Positions 1-8,037 of a stretch of DNA of 25,154 bases are shown piece after piece. The notes beneath the pieces are model-generated. The model worked only from the letters and a program-made list of their open reading frames with translations. It searched no databases and was not told the origin of the DNA. The DNA comes from RFXV01 sp038150465 (lineage in GTDB: Bacteria > Bacteroidota > Bacteroidia > Flavobacteriales > Schleiferiaceae). The position numbers and the translations under genes are program-made. How positions within the stretch are numbered: position 1 is the stretch's first letter; each line of letters begins with the position of its first letter. The stretch covers positions 1 through 25,154 of the forward strand of contig JAYOTP010000030.1 in NCBI GenBank assembly GCA_038150465.1, in the 5' to 3' direction.

Positions 1-1696
1 AGGGACCATGATCGATGGCATTGATGGCCAGTTCATCGCCATTGGCAGCGCTCATTAGAAATGGGGCCACATTGTTTCCGATCCGCTTCCCTGCATCATA
101 GGCATTGTCGTTTCCATCGCTCGCTCCGGGGATGAAGCCGATAAGCAGCTCATCTTCCAGTTGTGGGTTCGAGGCTTGATAGGTGTGCAAGAAGAGGCGA
201 TCCGCAATGACCGACTGGCTCTTGTAGTAAGTGGGAGATGAGCCAACGGTGCCGTGGGTGGACATGCTCATCGAAGGAAAGCTCGGACTGCTGCCCGTGG
301 TCTGAACCCAAAAGGATTGGAGCGGTGCGATCTTTTGAGAAGAAGGGGATATGGAACTTACTGTTACATAGTCTCCGTTTCCTGCGTCTGCCGATGGATC
401 CCAGATGGCAAAGGAATTATTGACGTTTGTGCCGGAGGTTCCCACAGCCAGCGCGTTGAAATCCAGGCTGCAGGTGAAGGGGTTGGCGATCAGGTTCCAA
501 TCCTGATCGGTTCCCGTTCCGTAGCTGATGCTCGGAGCAAAGCTCGTATAAGGCGTACCCGTAAGGGAAAGAGTGGCCGGGGCGGCCGCTATCCCATAAG
601 TTCCTACATAAGCCAGATAGCCTCTACCCTTCACATCTGTGGCAGAAGCCGTCTGATTCACCCATTGGGGTGTCCCTGAAGGGTCCCAGTAAAAAGTGTT
701 CTGTGCACCTGTTCCCGCCTGATCTCCTACATCTCCGAGATCGTCCAGAGAAGCAATATCTACGGGAATGGCCAGGTTGTGCCATCCAGCATTGGCGATG
801 TACTGTTGAATGGTCACCGATCCTGTTCCCGAGATGGTCCCGCCTGCCTTTAATTGACTGTATCCGCTCGAGTCCGCCTCCAGAATGATCTGGCCATTGA
901 GCTCAACTTTCTTCAATATTTCGAGAGTCGAAGAAGCAGAGGCATTCAAGGTGACACCTGAATCCAGCTTTAAATAGCTAACGATGGAAGGCGTATTCAG
1001 TCTCATTTGGTTGCGAAGTAGAACGGCATCTTCAGTTCCCGGAACACGCCCGCTCATCCAGGCCGAGGGCTCCTCCCAGAACGAATCGCGCACCGATAAC
1101 AAGGAAGGCGCATCTCCAAAACCGATCAGCCCTCCGGAAGTGGACGGACTGCTGTGCAGCCGCTCAAAACGTTCACTTGGATCGGTGAAACCCGCTGAGT
1201 CTCCTGAGAGAATACCCGCCACCAGCGCAATGTTCTGGTTGGCAGTTTGAACGCCCGATCCCGACCAAAAAAGACCTGGATCGGTGCCGCAAAGACCCAA
1301 TCGATCTGTTACAAGCCCAGAGAGACGAAGTTCCAAAGCATCGTCTCCGTTGTAGGAAAAAGAATAGAGGGTGGTGCCGCTCAGATCCTTCCCATGGGCC
1401 AATGCATAGGCCACAACATCGGATGTGCCCATGACCCAGACCTTACCCGCGTGAAGGGTATCAGAGGTCGTATTCGTGCCCGATTGAGCCGCACATGGAA
1501 GACCATTTCGTCCCAAGTGGATCTGCAGATTCTGGCTGCTGCTGAATACGATGTCTGAATCAGAAGAATTCCAGATCTCTATGCCCTTGGGCGCTGTTCC
1601 GGATTCGGTCTCGACATATTGACTGAAGAGCTGAGCCCAGAGTGAATTGAATGGCGAAGAGAGAAAGAATATGAAGAAAGGAAGAATGGATCTCAT
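1..1696 (-). CDS. Secreted lamin-tail-like domain protein, C-terminus cut by window edge
   Basis: The frame is open from an ATG at 1696 to the left edge: 565 codons and no stop, so the gene is partial at its 3' end. A signal peptide is followed by a predicted cut at Ala21/Gln22. Residues about 23-175 look like the lamin-tail-like beta-sandwich common in Bacteroidota exoproteins: the fragment YNGDDALELR near 115-124 is followed by a GTDPG turn. Residues about 190-300 look like a beta-rich segment (SAWMSGRVPG, GSVTIQQYI). Further on, a GWHNLAIPV stretch and a WNLIANPF motif at 400-407 are typical of large T9SS cargo. The missing end probably carries a T9SS sorting domain; this is inferred and cannot be seen. 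No nuclease or protease motif is visible in the part present. It diverges from recX across 86 bp. The substrate is unknown. Confidence 0.8.
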   Translation of the reverse strand, partial: MRSILPFFIFFLSSPFNSLWAQLFSQYVETESGTAPKGIEIWNSSDSDIVFSSSQNLQIHLGRNGLPCAAQSGTNTTSDTLHAGKVWVMGTSDVVAYALAHGKDLSGTTLYSFSYNGDDALELRLSGLVTDRLGLCGTDPGLFWSGSGVQTANQNIALVAGILSGDSAGFTDPSERFERLHSSPSTSGGLIGFGDAPSLLSVRDSFWEEPSAWMSGRVPGTEDAVLLRNQMRLNTPSIVSYLKLDSGVTLNASASSTLEILKKVELNGQIILEADSSGYSQLKAGGTISGTGSVTIQQYIANAGWHNLAIPVDIASLDDLGDVGDQAGTGAQNTFYWDPSGTPQWVNQTASATDVKGRGYLAYVGTYGIAAAPATLSLTGTPYTSFAPSISYGTGTDQDWNLIANPFTCSLDFNALAVGTSGTNVNNSFAIWDPSADAGNGDYVTVSSISPSSQKIAPLQSFWVQTTGSSPSFPSMSMSTHGTVGSSPTYYKSQSVIADRLFLHTYQASNPQLEDELLIGFIPGASDGNDNAYDAGKRIGNNVAPFLMSAANGDELAINAIDHGP

Positions 1697-1769
1697 TGGA
1701 AATTGGATGTTTTTTGAATGAAGAGCTCGAACGAAACACCTTCCCCGTCTGATTGGGAAACTCTCGTCC

Positions 1770-1777
1770 TATTTTTG
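1770..1777 (+). promoter_or_regulatory. Bacteroidota -7 box (TATTTTTG) of recX
   Basis: TATTTTTG matches TAnnTTTG exactly and ends 5 nt before the recX ATG at 1783. No convincing -33 TTG is found at normal spacing. The position predicts a leaderless or nearly leaderless transcript, or translation from the second in-frame ATG at 1795. Confidence 0.55.
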
Positions 1778-1782
1778 TTCTG

Positions 1783-2244
1783 ATGCCCTTGGAAATGGAC
1801 ATTTTGAATGCACTGGAACGCTATTGCACCTATCGCGAACGCAGCCCAATAGAGGTCCAGAAAAAGGCCAGCGAACTCGGCGTTTTGGAAGTGCAGCTCT
1901 ATTTAAAAGAGCTGGAATCCTCGGGACACTTGAACGAAGCAAGGTTCGCTGATGCGTATGCACGAGGCAAGTGGCGCAATAACCGATGGGGGCGACTGAA
2001 GATCCGTCAGGGACTGCGGCAAAAAGGGGTGCGCGGAGATCTCATCGAGAAAGCCCTTTTTGACATCCCGAACGAAGAATACAGCAATGGGCTTTTTGAA
2101 TTGATCCGCAACCGATTGGGTGCCCAAAAAATGACGCACAATCTTCGCGCAAAGACACTGAGATATCTGCAGCAAAAAGGATATGAGACTGCGCTGTCCA
2201 TTGAATTGATGGATCTGTATCAAAAGAGTTCAATGTCCGACTGA
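1783..2244 (+). CDS. recX: RecX regulatory protein
   Basis: This encodes a RecX-family modulator, which binds RecA filaments and restrains RecA recombinase and coprotease activity in the cytoplasm. The 153-residue product is helical. It carries the family's recognisable core, with LxxSGHLNEARFADAYARGK at about residues 34-53, then WGRLKIRQGLRQKGV, and a C-terminal repeat ending in RYLQQKGY. An upstream in-frame TTG at 1753 exists, but it lies before the -7 box at 1770-1777, so ATG 1783 (or ATG 1795) is preferred. recA is not in the window. The gene stands alone, divergent from the lamin-tail-like protein. Its last 15 bases overlap the end of the opposing secreted-protein gene. Confidence 0.9.
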   Translation: MPLEMDILNALERYCTYRERSPIEVQKKASELGVLEVQLYLKELESSGHLNEARFADAYARGKWRNNRWGRLKIRQGLRQKGVRGDLIEKALFDIPNEEYSNGLFELIRNRLGAQKMTHNLRAKTLRYLQQKGYETALSIELMDLYQKSSMSD

Positions 2245-3234
2245 GCGAATGGTGTGAAACTGCAATGGATCACCTTCGTCAGCAAGCTTGTGGAATCTCC
2301 AGAGGATGAGCCCTTTTCCCTTTGGAAGCGACCATTCCCCAGAAGGCGATTCGATCCTACCCCGATGGACAAGACGACCTTGTGCGTTAAAAACAGAGAC
2401 TTCCAAAGGCTGCTCCAATCCCATCCAAAACAGATCGCGTCCATTGGCCCAGATCTGGAATTCATCTTGAATGATCTCCTCTCTGGAGGGTGCTTTGGAA
2501 ACAGTAGATGATTCTCCGTCTTTCACCGGGTCCTCTGCTGCTTGCAGGATATTGGAACGATCCGATGCGGGGTCGAGGAACAGAAAACGATCGGTATTGA
2601 GCCGCAGATGGAACCGACCGTTATCAAAGAGCAACCAGGAATTGTGCTGATCGGTGATCCAGTGTTGGTACTGCGTCATCGAGTGCCCCGTACGCAGCCC
2701 TGTGTAAAAGGCATTATCGGTTTCCATCAGTTCAATGGCATGGGCGGCAATGGAAGCAGGCAGGGCAGAAGTGTGCGGGTCCGATCGGTCGGTTTCCCAT
2801 CCGTTTCCGTTGAAATGAATGCCGGCCAAAAGGATCAGACTGTCCAGCCTTCCGTGAAATGCAAACAGCTGATCGCCCTGGTCGGACAGGTCGTGCAAAT
2901 TCCCGGTCACACTGCCGGTGGTGGCAAATGCGCCCGCTGGCGAGCAGCCGATCCCGATCACTGTTCCGGGTACGAGCGGAGCGGAGCCCGTGTGCACCCA
3001 TTCCAGTACATCTTCGCTCCGGTGCGTAAAGGAATTGCTGTCCTGAGCGGCCCAGCCATTATCGGTAAAGGAAAGCGTTGAACCTGGGTCCAGCCTGCTC
3101 CAGATAACGAAAGAAAAAGAGACAGGCGCATCTGTCCGAAAGGAGAGAAAATGAAGGTCGCCTGGCCTCAGTCGAGACTGTGCAGACAACAGATTGGCGG
3201 TGATGTAGCCCAATAGAAAAAGAACGGATCGCAT
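2230..3234 (-). CDS. Secreted protein with degenerate T9SS-type sorting domain
   Basis: This encodes a 334-residue exported protein of unknown function. Residues 1-18 form a signal peptide with a predicted cut at Ala18/Gln19. Residues about 23-210 resemble a beta-rich domain that I recall from Bacteroidota and cyanobacterial surface proteins: a PGDLHFLSFRTD start, then FSFVIWSRLDPGSTLSFTDN, then GDQLFAFHG near 120-128. Residues about 262-334 have the layout of a T9SS type A sorting domain (LEVSVFNAQGRLV followed by beta strands) but lack a clean final Lys-Leu-rich strand, so T9SS export is inferred. There are no recognisable catalytic motifs. The start ATG gives the signal peptide directly. 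It converges on recX with a 15-nt overlap. Confidence 0.8.
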   Translation of the reverse strand: MRSVLFLLGYITANLLSAQSRLRPGDLHFLSFRTDAPVSFSFVIWSRLDPGSTLSFTDNGWAAQDSNSFTHRSEDVLEWVHTGSAPLVPGTVIGIGCSPAGAFATTGSVTGNLHDLSDQGDQLFAFHGRLDSLILLAGIHFNGNGWETDRSDPHTSALPASIAAHAIELMETDNAFYTGLRTGHSMTQYQHWITDQHNSWLLFDNGRFHLRLNTDRFLFLDPASDRSNILQAAEDPVKDGESSTVSKAPSREEIIQDEFQIWANGRDLFWMGLEQPLEVSVFNAQGRLVHRGRIESPSGEWSLPKGKGLILWRFHKLADEGDPLQFHTIRSVGH

Positions 3235-3411
3235 TTTTTTTGATGCAAGAAATCGCCTCGTTCAATGCTCGATCATCCGAAAGACTCAAGGAGAATATCG
3301 GCTGACGTATGCTGCAGTTAGAATAAATAAGATGAACCTTTTCCAAAGCAGTCTTTTTCTGCGCAATCAATTGAATGGAAAATCTTACTTTTGAAAACCA
3401 AGAAAGCCATT
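3235..3411. other. Divergent intergenic region
   Basis: These 177 bp separate the minus-strand secreted protein from the plus-strand barrel gene. Apart from the -7 box at 3386-3393 and some A/T-rich tracts, I see no gene, repeat or strong hairpin. No exact TAnnTTTG was found for the minus-strand gene. Confidence 0.6.
3386..3393 (+). promoter_or_regulatory. -7 box (TACTTTTG) of the barrel-lipoprotein pair
   Basis: TACTTTTG fits TAnnTTTG exactly. A possible TTG start at 3391 lies inside this box, which argues against that start and for ATG 3412 with a short leader. Confidence 0.6.
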
Positions 3412-4191
3412 ATGAAACAAGCCTTTACGCTATCAATCTTTGTATTTGTTCTTCCATTCCTTTCTTTCGCGCAAGACGCTGAAACCGAAGGAACCACTCC
3501 TGAACAAAATGTAGATACCTCTGCCCCGGCCCAGGAGGTGGCTATCACGCCACTGGTCGATACAGAGAAAAAGCACCGACACGCCATTGCACTTGATTTT
3601 GGCGCCCAAGGGGTCGGGCTGGACTATGGCTACAGCCTGAACAGACACTTTGCAGTGCATTTGGGCTATATGATGCTGCCTGTTTCCATTGAGGACTATG
3701 CCTATGATTTTCAAGGTACCAAGACCCAAATGGATATCAATGTCAAGTTCTCGCACATGGCGCTCAAGCTCGACTACTATCCCTTCTCATGGAGTGGTTT
3801 CAAGCTGATGGCAGGTGTGGCCTATTTCCTCGACAATGAAGCTGATGTGAACATTATGCTGGACGAGAGCATCTACTTCGGGGACGACGGAGACGGAGAT
3901 GGCTTTGGTGATTTTGAATTCACCCCGGACGAGATCGGCAACATCGATGTCGGTGTAGATTGGGAGGCATTCAATCCCTACTTCGGATTTGGCTTCGGAC
4001 GCGCTGTTCCAGACGGATATATGGACTTCGGTATGGACATGGGCATGTTCTACATGGGCTCTCCCAACGTAAGCGTCGATGCAACGGGAATGCTCGAGGA
4101 TACTTCAAAGGAAGAGGAACAGTTGCAGGCCAATTTTGCGGACTATAAATGGCTGCCACAACTGAACTTCCGGATCTCCTTCCGATTCTAA
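3412..4191 (+). CDS. Outer-membrane beta-barrel protein with Asp/Gly-rich loop
   Basis: The 259-residue product has a signal peptide (cut predicted at Ala20/Gln21), a low-complexity Thr/Glu/Pro segment to about residue 45, then alternating amphipathic strands (ALDFGAQGVGLDYGYSL, FAVHLGYMML, FKLMAGVAYFL). It ends in FRISFRF, a terminal Phe typical of barrels folded by BAM. Residues 157-169 hold an Asp/Gly-rich stretch (GDDGDGDGFGD) like a calcium-binding loop, probably extracellular. Met/Gly-rich strands (FGMDMGMFYMG) follow. The size suggests an 8- to 12-strand barrel. The ligand is unknown. The lipoprotein gene starts 43 nt downstream on the same strand, so the two are probably co-transcribed. 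ATG 3412 is chosen over TTG 3391, which overlaps the promoter. Confidence 0.8.
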   Translation: MKQAFTLSIFVFVLPFLSFAQDAETEGTTPEQNVDTSAPAQEVAITPLVDTEKKHRHAIALDFGAQGVGLDYGYSLNRHFAVHLGYMMLPVSIEDYAYDFQGTKTQMDINVKFSHMALKLDYYPFSWSGFKLMAGVAYFLDNEADVNIMLDESIYFGDDGDGDGFGDFEFTPDEIGNIDVGVDWEAFNPYFGFGFGRAVPDGYMDFGMDMGMFYMGSPNVSVDATGMLEDTSKEEEQLQANFADYKWLPQLNFRISFRF

Positions 4192-4234
4192 AACACCGAC
4201 CGATCCATTGAAATCACACTTTGAAATCAAGAAA

Positions 4235-5824
4235 ATGAAAAAATTCCTACTCATCGCACTGGCCAGTTCACTGACCTACAGTTGCTCTACCGACCCGATC
4301 GCCGGATTCACCATCCGGATATCTCCTGAGGTGATGACCTACACGGTCAGCATCGATGTTTCTGACGCCACAAGTGGTCTCTCTGTTCAAGACGATGTTG
4401 AACTGGTGATCTCTGGCGACAATGCCGACGACATATATACAGTCTTCGGAACGCGGGACTTCGAGGTCTACGATGGCAATATTCAGGTGGGCCTGCATCC
4501 AAGGGCGAATCCAGTGCCGGGTGCCCCAGTCTCTGTAAGCATTCAGGTGGTCAGCCAGGACTTCTTGGTTTCTGTTTTCACACAGCGCTTTTTCGCAGAG
4601 CAGAAACAGTACAGCAAGACCGTTGAAATGATCAACACCCAAACACCGCCTCCAGGTGTTGGATTTGGCACCAATACGGGGGCCGTTGCAGGCGACTCGA
4701 CCGCAAGTAACATTCTAGTGAGCATCACCTCAGACTCCACGCAAACGGATACATCTCTGGCCCTGGCCGTGTCAGCCGGAACTTCTTTCTTCGATGCGGC
4801 GGGCAACTCCATAACAGGTAGCAACCTGAATGTGAATGTGGCCTACTTCTCCGGATCGACCTCTGCCTCCCTGGCGGCATTCCCCGGTGGTTTGGCCCAG
4901 ACGGGCGTGACCCTTCCCGACGGAAGCGTTTCGGATGTTGTCTTTGAGCCGCTTTCTTTCTCCGACGTAAACATGGATATAGACGGAACCGAGGTGAAGC
5001 AATTCTCCGATTCCATCGAGATCGTATTCAAGGTGGATACTGCCTTGATCAACCCAGATACAGGACTGAAATATGCCGTCGGTGATTCTGTGGAGTTGTG
5101 GACCAACGATTCATCCACCATATGGACCTTTGAACGATATGCCACCGTGGAGCAAGGTTTGAATGGCCTTGAGATCATTTACGAAACCGATCACCTCAGT
5201 GGAAAGGCGCCGATGAAGTCCAAAGGAATTTGTCCAGTCGATCCAGTAGTGCGCTTTGTATTTACAAACTGGCCAGCCAATGCCATCAAAACAATGAAAC
5301 TCAATTTGTTCAGGAACGGTACACCGCTGGGCGGTTCCCAGATCATCAACTTCCCTCAGGCCGGATACAACCTCGTCCTCAATGATCTTTCTGCATCCAA
5401 CAATGCAGCTATACGGGCTGTATTGACCGATCCTGAAGATGGTTCCACCTACAATGTGGCTATGCCGTATTCCTGCGGAACGACTTTCTTGGATGCGACT
5501 TTTAACAATGTTCCTACCCCACCTGCACAAGTCACTTTCGATCTGACAGCCAAATGTCCAAGTGATGCATCCAAGGTCTTCCGACCATCCGGATTCAACA
5601 TCCGTGCACGCAGAACCGATGGGACAAGTTCAAATTATCCAGACTACAACTACCTGGCGACGATTCAAAATGGTCAGGCCGCTGCTGCCCTCACGCAAAA
5701 TGTCTCCTACGATTTCAGGGTGCATCTCGGCGAAGGTTACAACTACGACACTACAGTGACGGTGACCCAAATGAATTATGTGTACACGGCCAGCCGTCAG
5801 GTGATCTGCAGCTATCAGCCTTGA
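4235..5824 (+). CDS. Large multidomain lipoprotein, ZU5-like segment
   Basis: The 529-residue product starts with a lipoprotein signal peptide whose likely lipidated Cys is residue 17 (LTYSC, a loose lipobox). What follows is beta-rich throughout. An N-terminal sandwich covers about 20-135. A middle region of about 155-320 has features I associate with ZU5-like domains: LALAVSAGTSFFDAAGNSI from residue 175, AAFPGGL at 214-220, then a conserved-looking Val-Lys-Phe-Ser stretch. Two Cys-containing beta domains follow (starting near CPVDPVVRF and LTAKCPSDA). No enzyme motif is visible. It probably sits on the outer membrane and may be surface exposed. The pairing with the upstream barrel suggests a two-part envelope complex, which is inference. 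TTG 4208 is an alternative start, but ATG 4235 gives a normal lipoprotein signal. A terminator follows. Confidence 0.8.
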   Translation: MKKFLLIALASSLTYSCSTDPIAGFTIRISPEVMTYTVSIDVSDATSGLSVQDDVELVISGDNADDIYTVFGTRDFEVYDGNIQVGLHPRANPVPGAPVSVSIQVVSQDFLVSVFTQRFFAEQKQYSKTVEMINTQTPPPGVGFGTNTGAVAGDSTASNILVSITSDSTQTDTSLALAVSAGTSFFDAAGNSITGSNLNVNVAYFSGSTSASLAAFPGGLAQTGVTLPDGSVSDVVFEPLSFSDVNMDIDGTEVKQFSDSIEIVFKVDTALINPDTGLKYAVGDSVELWTNDSSTIWTFERYATVEQGLNGLEIIYETDHLSGKAPMKSKGICPVDPVVRFVFTNWPANAIKTMKLNLFRNGTPLGGSQIINFPQAGYNLVLNDLSASNNAAIRAVLTDPEDGSTYNVAMPYSCGTTFLDATFNNVPTPPAQVTFDLTAKCPSDASKVFRPSGFNIRARRTDGTSSNYPDYNYLATIQNGQAAAALTQNVSYDFRVHLGEGYNYDTTVTVTQMNYVYTASRQVICSYQP

Positions 5825-5845
5825 TCCAAGTTCATCGATCCATTC

Positions 5846-5873
5846 AAAAAGCCGCTCAACAGCGGCTTTTTTT
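5846..5873. terminator. Bidirectional hairpin terminator
   Basis: A 5-nt A-run, a GCCGCT stem, a CAAC loop, an AGCGGC stem and a 7-nt T-run form an intrinsic terminator that works in both directions. It sits between the convergent lipoprotein gene and rlmN. Its T-run overlaps the rlmN stop codon at 5872-5874. Confidence 0.9.
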
Positions 5874-6918
5874 ATTGGGTGCTTTTGTTGGCGAGCTGTC
5901 CGCAGGCCGCATCAATATCGCGACCTCGGCTGTGCCGGATGAAAGATGAGATCCCGGCATCGCTCAATTCCTGGCGGTAAAGCTCCAACACCTCTGCATC
6001 TGCCTGCTGGAAACGGGCATCGCCAATGGCATTGTACTCGATCAAATTCACCTTGCTCGGCACTTTCTTGCAATAGGCCACCAAAGCCTTAATGCTCTGC
6101 TGGTCGTCGTTGAAGCCCTTCCACACCACATATTCAAAGGTGATGCGTCTTCGGGTGATCAAATACCAATACTGCAGGGAATCCATGAGTTCTTCAAGCG
6201 GGCTTGCATCATTGATGGACATGATGGAAGATCTGCGCTCGTTGATCGCCGAGTGCAAGGAAACGGCCAGGTTGAACCGCACCCGGTCATCTGCCAGCTT
6301 GCGGATCATCTTGCTCACGCCAACGGTCGAAAGGGTAATGCGCTTTGCCGCCATGCCCAGACCGTGCTCTTCTGAGGTGATGCGTTCAATGGCCTTCAAC
6401 ACATTGCTGTAGTTCAGAAGCGGCTCACCCATGCCCATGAAGACGATATTGCTCAAGGGTCGGTCGAACTTTTCCTGGGATTGACGGTCGATCAATACCA
6501 CCTGATCGTAGATCTCATCCGGACTGAGGTTGCGCATGCGCTTCAGGCGGGCCGTGGCACAGAAGTGACAATCCAAACTGCAACCGACCTGTGAGCTCAC
6601 ACAGGCCGTACTGCGGCTCTCGGTGGGGATCAGCACGCTCTCTACCACCAGACCATCGAATAGGCGCACGGCATTTTTCACCGTTCCATCCGAACTGTGC
6701 TGCTCTTTGTGCACTTCTGCCTTCCGAAATTCAAAATGCTCAGAAAGCTTTTGCCGAAGTGCCCGCGGCAGGTTGGTCATTTCCTCGAAGCTCTCCGCGC
6801 TCCTTTCCCATATCCACTCTTGCAATTGCAGAAAGCGAAAAGAAGGTTCTCCGATATCGTCAAAAAAGTCTTTGAGCTCTTCGGCATCGGTGTTTCGGAT
6901 GTCCTGCAGCTCGCTCAT
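5872..6918 (-). CDS. rlmN: Dual-specificity rRNA/tRNA adenine-C2 methyltransferase RlmN
   Basis: RlmN is a radical-SAM enzyme that makes 2-methyladenosine at A2503 of 23S rRNA and A37 of some tRNAs. The 348-residue product has the CxxxCxxC cluster motif at Cys113, Cys117 and Cys120 (VGCSLDCHFCATA), an upstream SSQVGC context, the FMGMGEPLLNY segment that contacts SAM, and the C-terminal resolving Cys at residue 339 (IDAACGQLA). Length is normal for the family. It lies 9 nt downstream of the desaturase gene on the same strand and is probably co-transcribed with it. Its stop codon is inside the T-run of the shared terminator. Confidence 0.96.
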   Translation of the reverse strand: MSELQDIRNTDAEELKDFFDDIGEPSFRFLQLQEWIWERSAESFEEMTNLPRALRQKLSEHFEFRKAEVHKEQHSSDGTVKNAVRLFDGLVVESVLIPTESRSTACVSSQVGCSLDCHFCATARLKRMRNLSPDEIYDQVVLIDRQSQEKFDRPLSNIVFMGMGEPLLNYSNVLKAIERITSEEHGLGMAAKRITLSTVGVSKMIRKLADDRVRFNLAVSLHSAINERRSSIMSINDASPLEELMDSLQYWYLITRRRITFEYVVWKGFNDDQQSIKALVAYCKKVPSKVNLIEYNAIGDARFQQADAEVLELYRQELSDAGISSFIRHSRGRDIDAACGQLANKSTQ

Positions 6919-6927
6919 TCAAGAATA

Positions 6928-8010
6928 TCAGGCCGCCGCACCCAAAGACCTCAGCGTGCGGAAATGATTGCCCAGCGCCTTCCACATGCCTTCCTCTCCG
7001 TAGTACGGTAGACCAAATTCTATGGCCGTTTTGCGCACGATGTCCGAAATCGCCGGATAGTGCGCATGGCTGATGTAGGGAAACAGATGGTGTTCGATCT
7101 GGTAATTCAAGCCGCCTGTGAGCCAGGTGATCCAACTCTTGTTCATCGAAAAATTACAAGTGGTCCGAAGCTGGTGTTCCATCCAATTGGTCTCAATGTC
7201 CTCTCCTTCCCAACCAAACTGCTCAGCATCTTCAACGACATGCGCCAGCTGAAAGACAGCGCTCAGCACAAAGCCCCCGACCAAATGCATAACGAGCCAT
7301 CCAATGAGGCTGATGTACCAGCTCTGCGGAGAAAAGATGAGAGGAATGGCAACAAACAACCCAAAGTAGATGACTTTGCCAATGATCAGCTTGGTCATCT
7401 GAAGATTCAGATCTGTTCCAAAGCGATCGAGCAGGCCTTTTTTCCAATAGCGATGCATCTGGGTGAAGTCTTTGGTCACCGCCCAATTCAAAGTGAGCAG
7501 GCTGTACAGGATCGGCCCGTACAAGTGCTGATGGCGGTGGATCGGCTTCCATTTGTCTTCCCTATGCAAACGCATCAGACCTTTGACCTCCACATCCTCA
7601 TCCAACCCTTTGATGTTCGTGAAGGTGTGGTGGAGGTAATTGTGCTGAACCTTCCAGGTGAAGGGATTGCCGCAAAGCAAATAGATGCTGTCGCCCATCA
7701 CGCGGTTGAGCCAACCCTTTTTGCTCCAGCTGCCGTGCAACCCATCATGCATGACGTTCATTCCAATGCCGGCCATTCCCAAGCCCATGAGCGCCCACAA
7801 AGCGAGGGCGATGTAGAAGGGCATCTGGAAAGCCAGGAGAATGCCATAGGGGACGAGATAGGCAGCGAACATGACCACTGCTTTGACCACCAAATGGGTG
7901 GAGGCAGTAGGCTTCAGTTTGCGGTCTTCGATAAAGTCATTCACCCGCTTGTGCATGACTTTTTGAAATTGTGTGAATTGCTTGGGTCGAAATCGGGGGA
8001 AATCTGCCAT
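6928..8010 (-). CDS. Membrane fatty acid (acyl-CoA/acyl-lipid) desaturase
   Basis: This is a di-iron membrane desaturase that introduces a double bond into fatty acyl chains and so adjusts membrane fluidity. The 360-residue protein carries all three histidine boxes: HDGLH at 88-92, HNYLHH at 123-128 and QIEHH at 304-308. The Gln-first third box resembles front-end (delta-5/delta-6, linoleoyl-CoA-like) desaturases, but no cytochrome b5 domain is fused. Hydrophobic pairs lie near residues 42-85 and in the middle (about 195-240). Substrate and regiospecificity cannot be read from the sequence. It is divergent from pgi, with a 54-bp intergenic region holding weak -7 boxes for both directions, and rlmN follows it. 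Confidence 0.92.
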   Translation of the reverse strand: MADFPRFRPKQFTQFQKVMHKRVNDFIEDRKLKPTASTHLVVKAVVMFAAYLVPYGILLAFQMPFYIALALWALMGLGMAGIGMNVMHDGLHGSWSKKGWLNRVMGDSIYLLCGNPFTWKVQHNYLHHTFTNIKGLDEDVEVKGLMRLHREDKWKPIHRHQHLYGPILYSLLTLNWAVTKDFTQMHRYWKKGLLDRFGTDLNLQMTKLIIGKVIYFGLFVAIPLIFSPQSWYISLIGWLVMHLVGGFVLSAVFQLAHVVEDAEQFGWEGEDIETNWMEHQLRTTCNFSMNKSWITWLTGGLNYQIEHHLFPYISHAHYPAISDIVRKTAIEFGLPYYGEEGMWKALGNHFRTLRSLGAAA

Positions 8011-8016
8011 AGGTCG

Positions 8017-8024
8017 TAAAGCTA
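8017..8024 (-). promoter_or_regulatory. Weak -7 box of the desaturase gene
   Basis: On the minus strand this reads TAGCTTTA, 7 of 8 to TAnnTTTG, ending 6 nt before the desaturase ATG. It is back to back with the plus-strand box at 8030-8037. Confidence 0.35.
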
Positions 8025-8029
8025 ATCTT

Positions 8030-8037
8030 TAGTTTCG
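8030..8037 (+). promoter_or_regulatory. Weak -7 box of pgi
   Basis: TAGTTTCG matches 7 of 8 positions of TAnnTTTG, 27 nt before the pgi ATG. Confidence 0.35.

Noticed and set aside
254..1558. Series of plus-strand frames across the first 1.6 kb
   Set aside because: They are fragments opposite one continuous 565-codon minus-strand frame with a signal peptide and recognisable domain pattern.
2542..3081. Plus-strand frame of 179 codons
   Set aside because: It lies opposite the secreted protein gene, which has a signal peptide and sensible domain layout.
7060..8019. Plus-strand open frame of 319 codons opposite the desaturase
   Set aside because: The minus strand encodes all three His boxes in order; the plus frame is His/Gln-rich shadow sequence.
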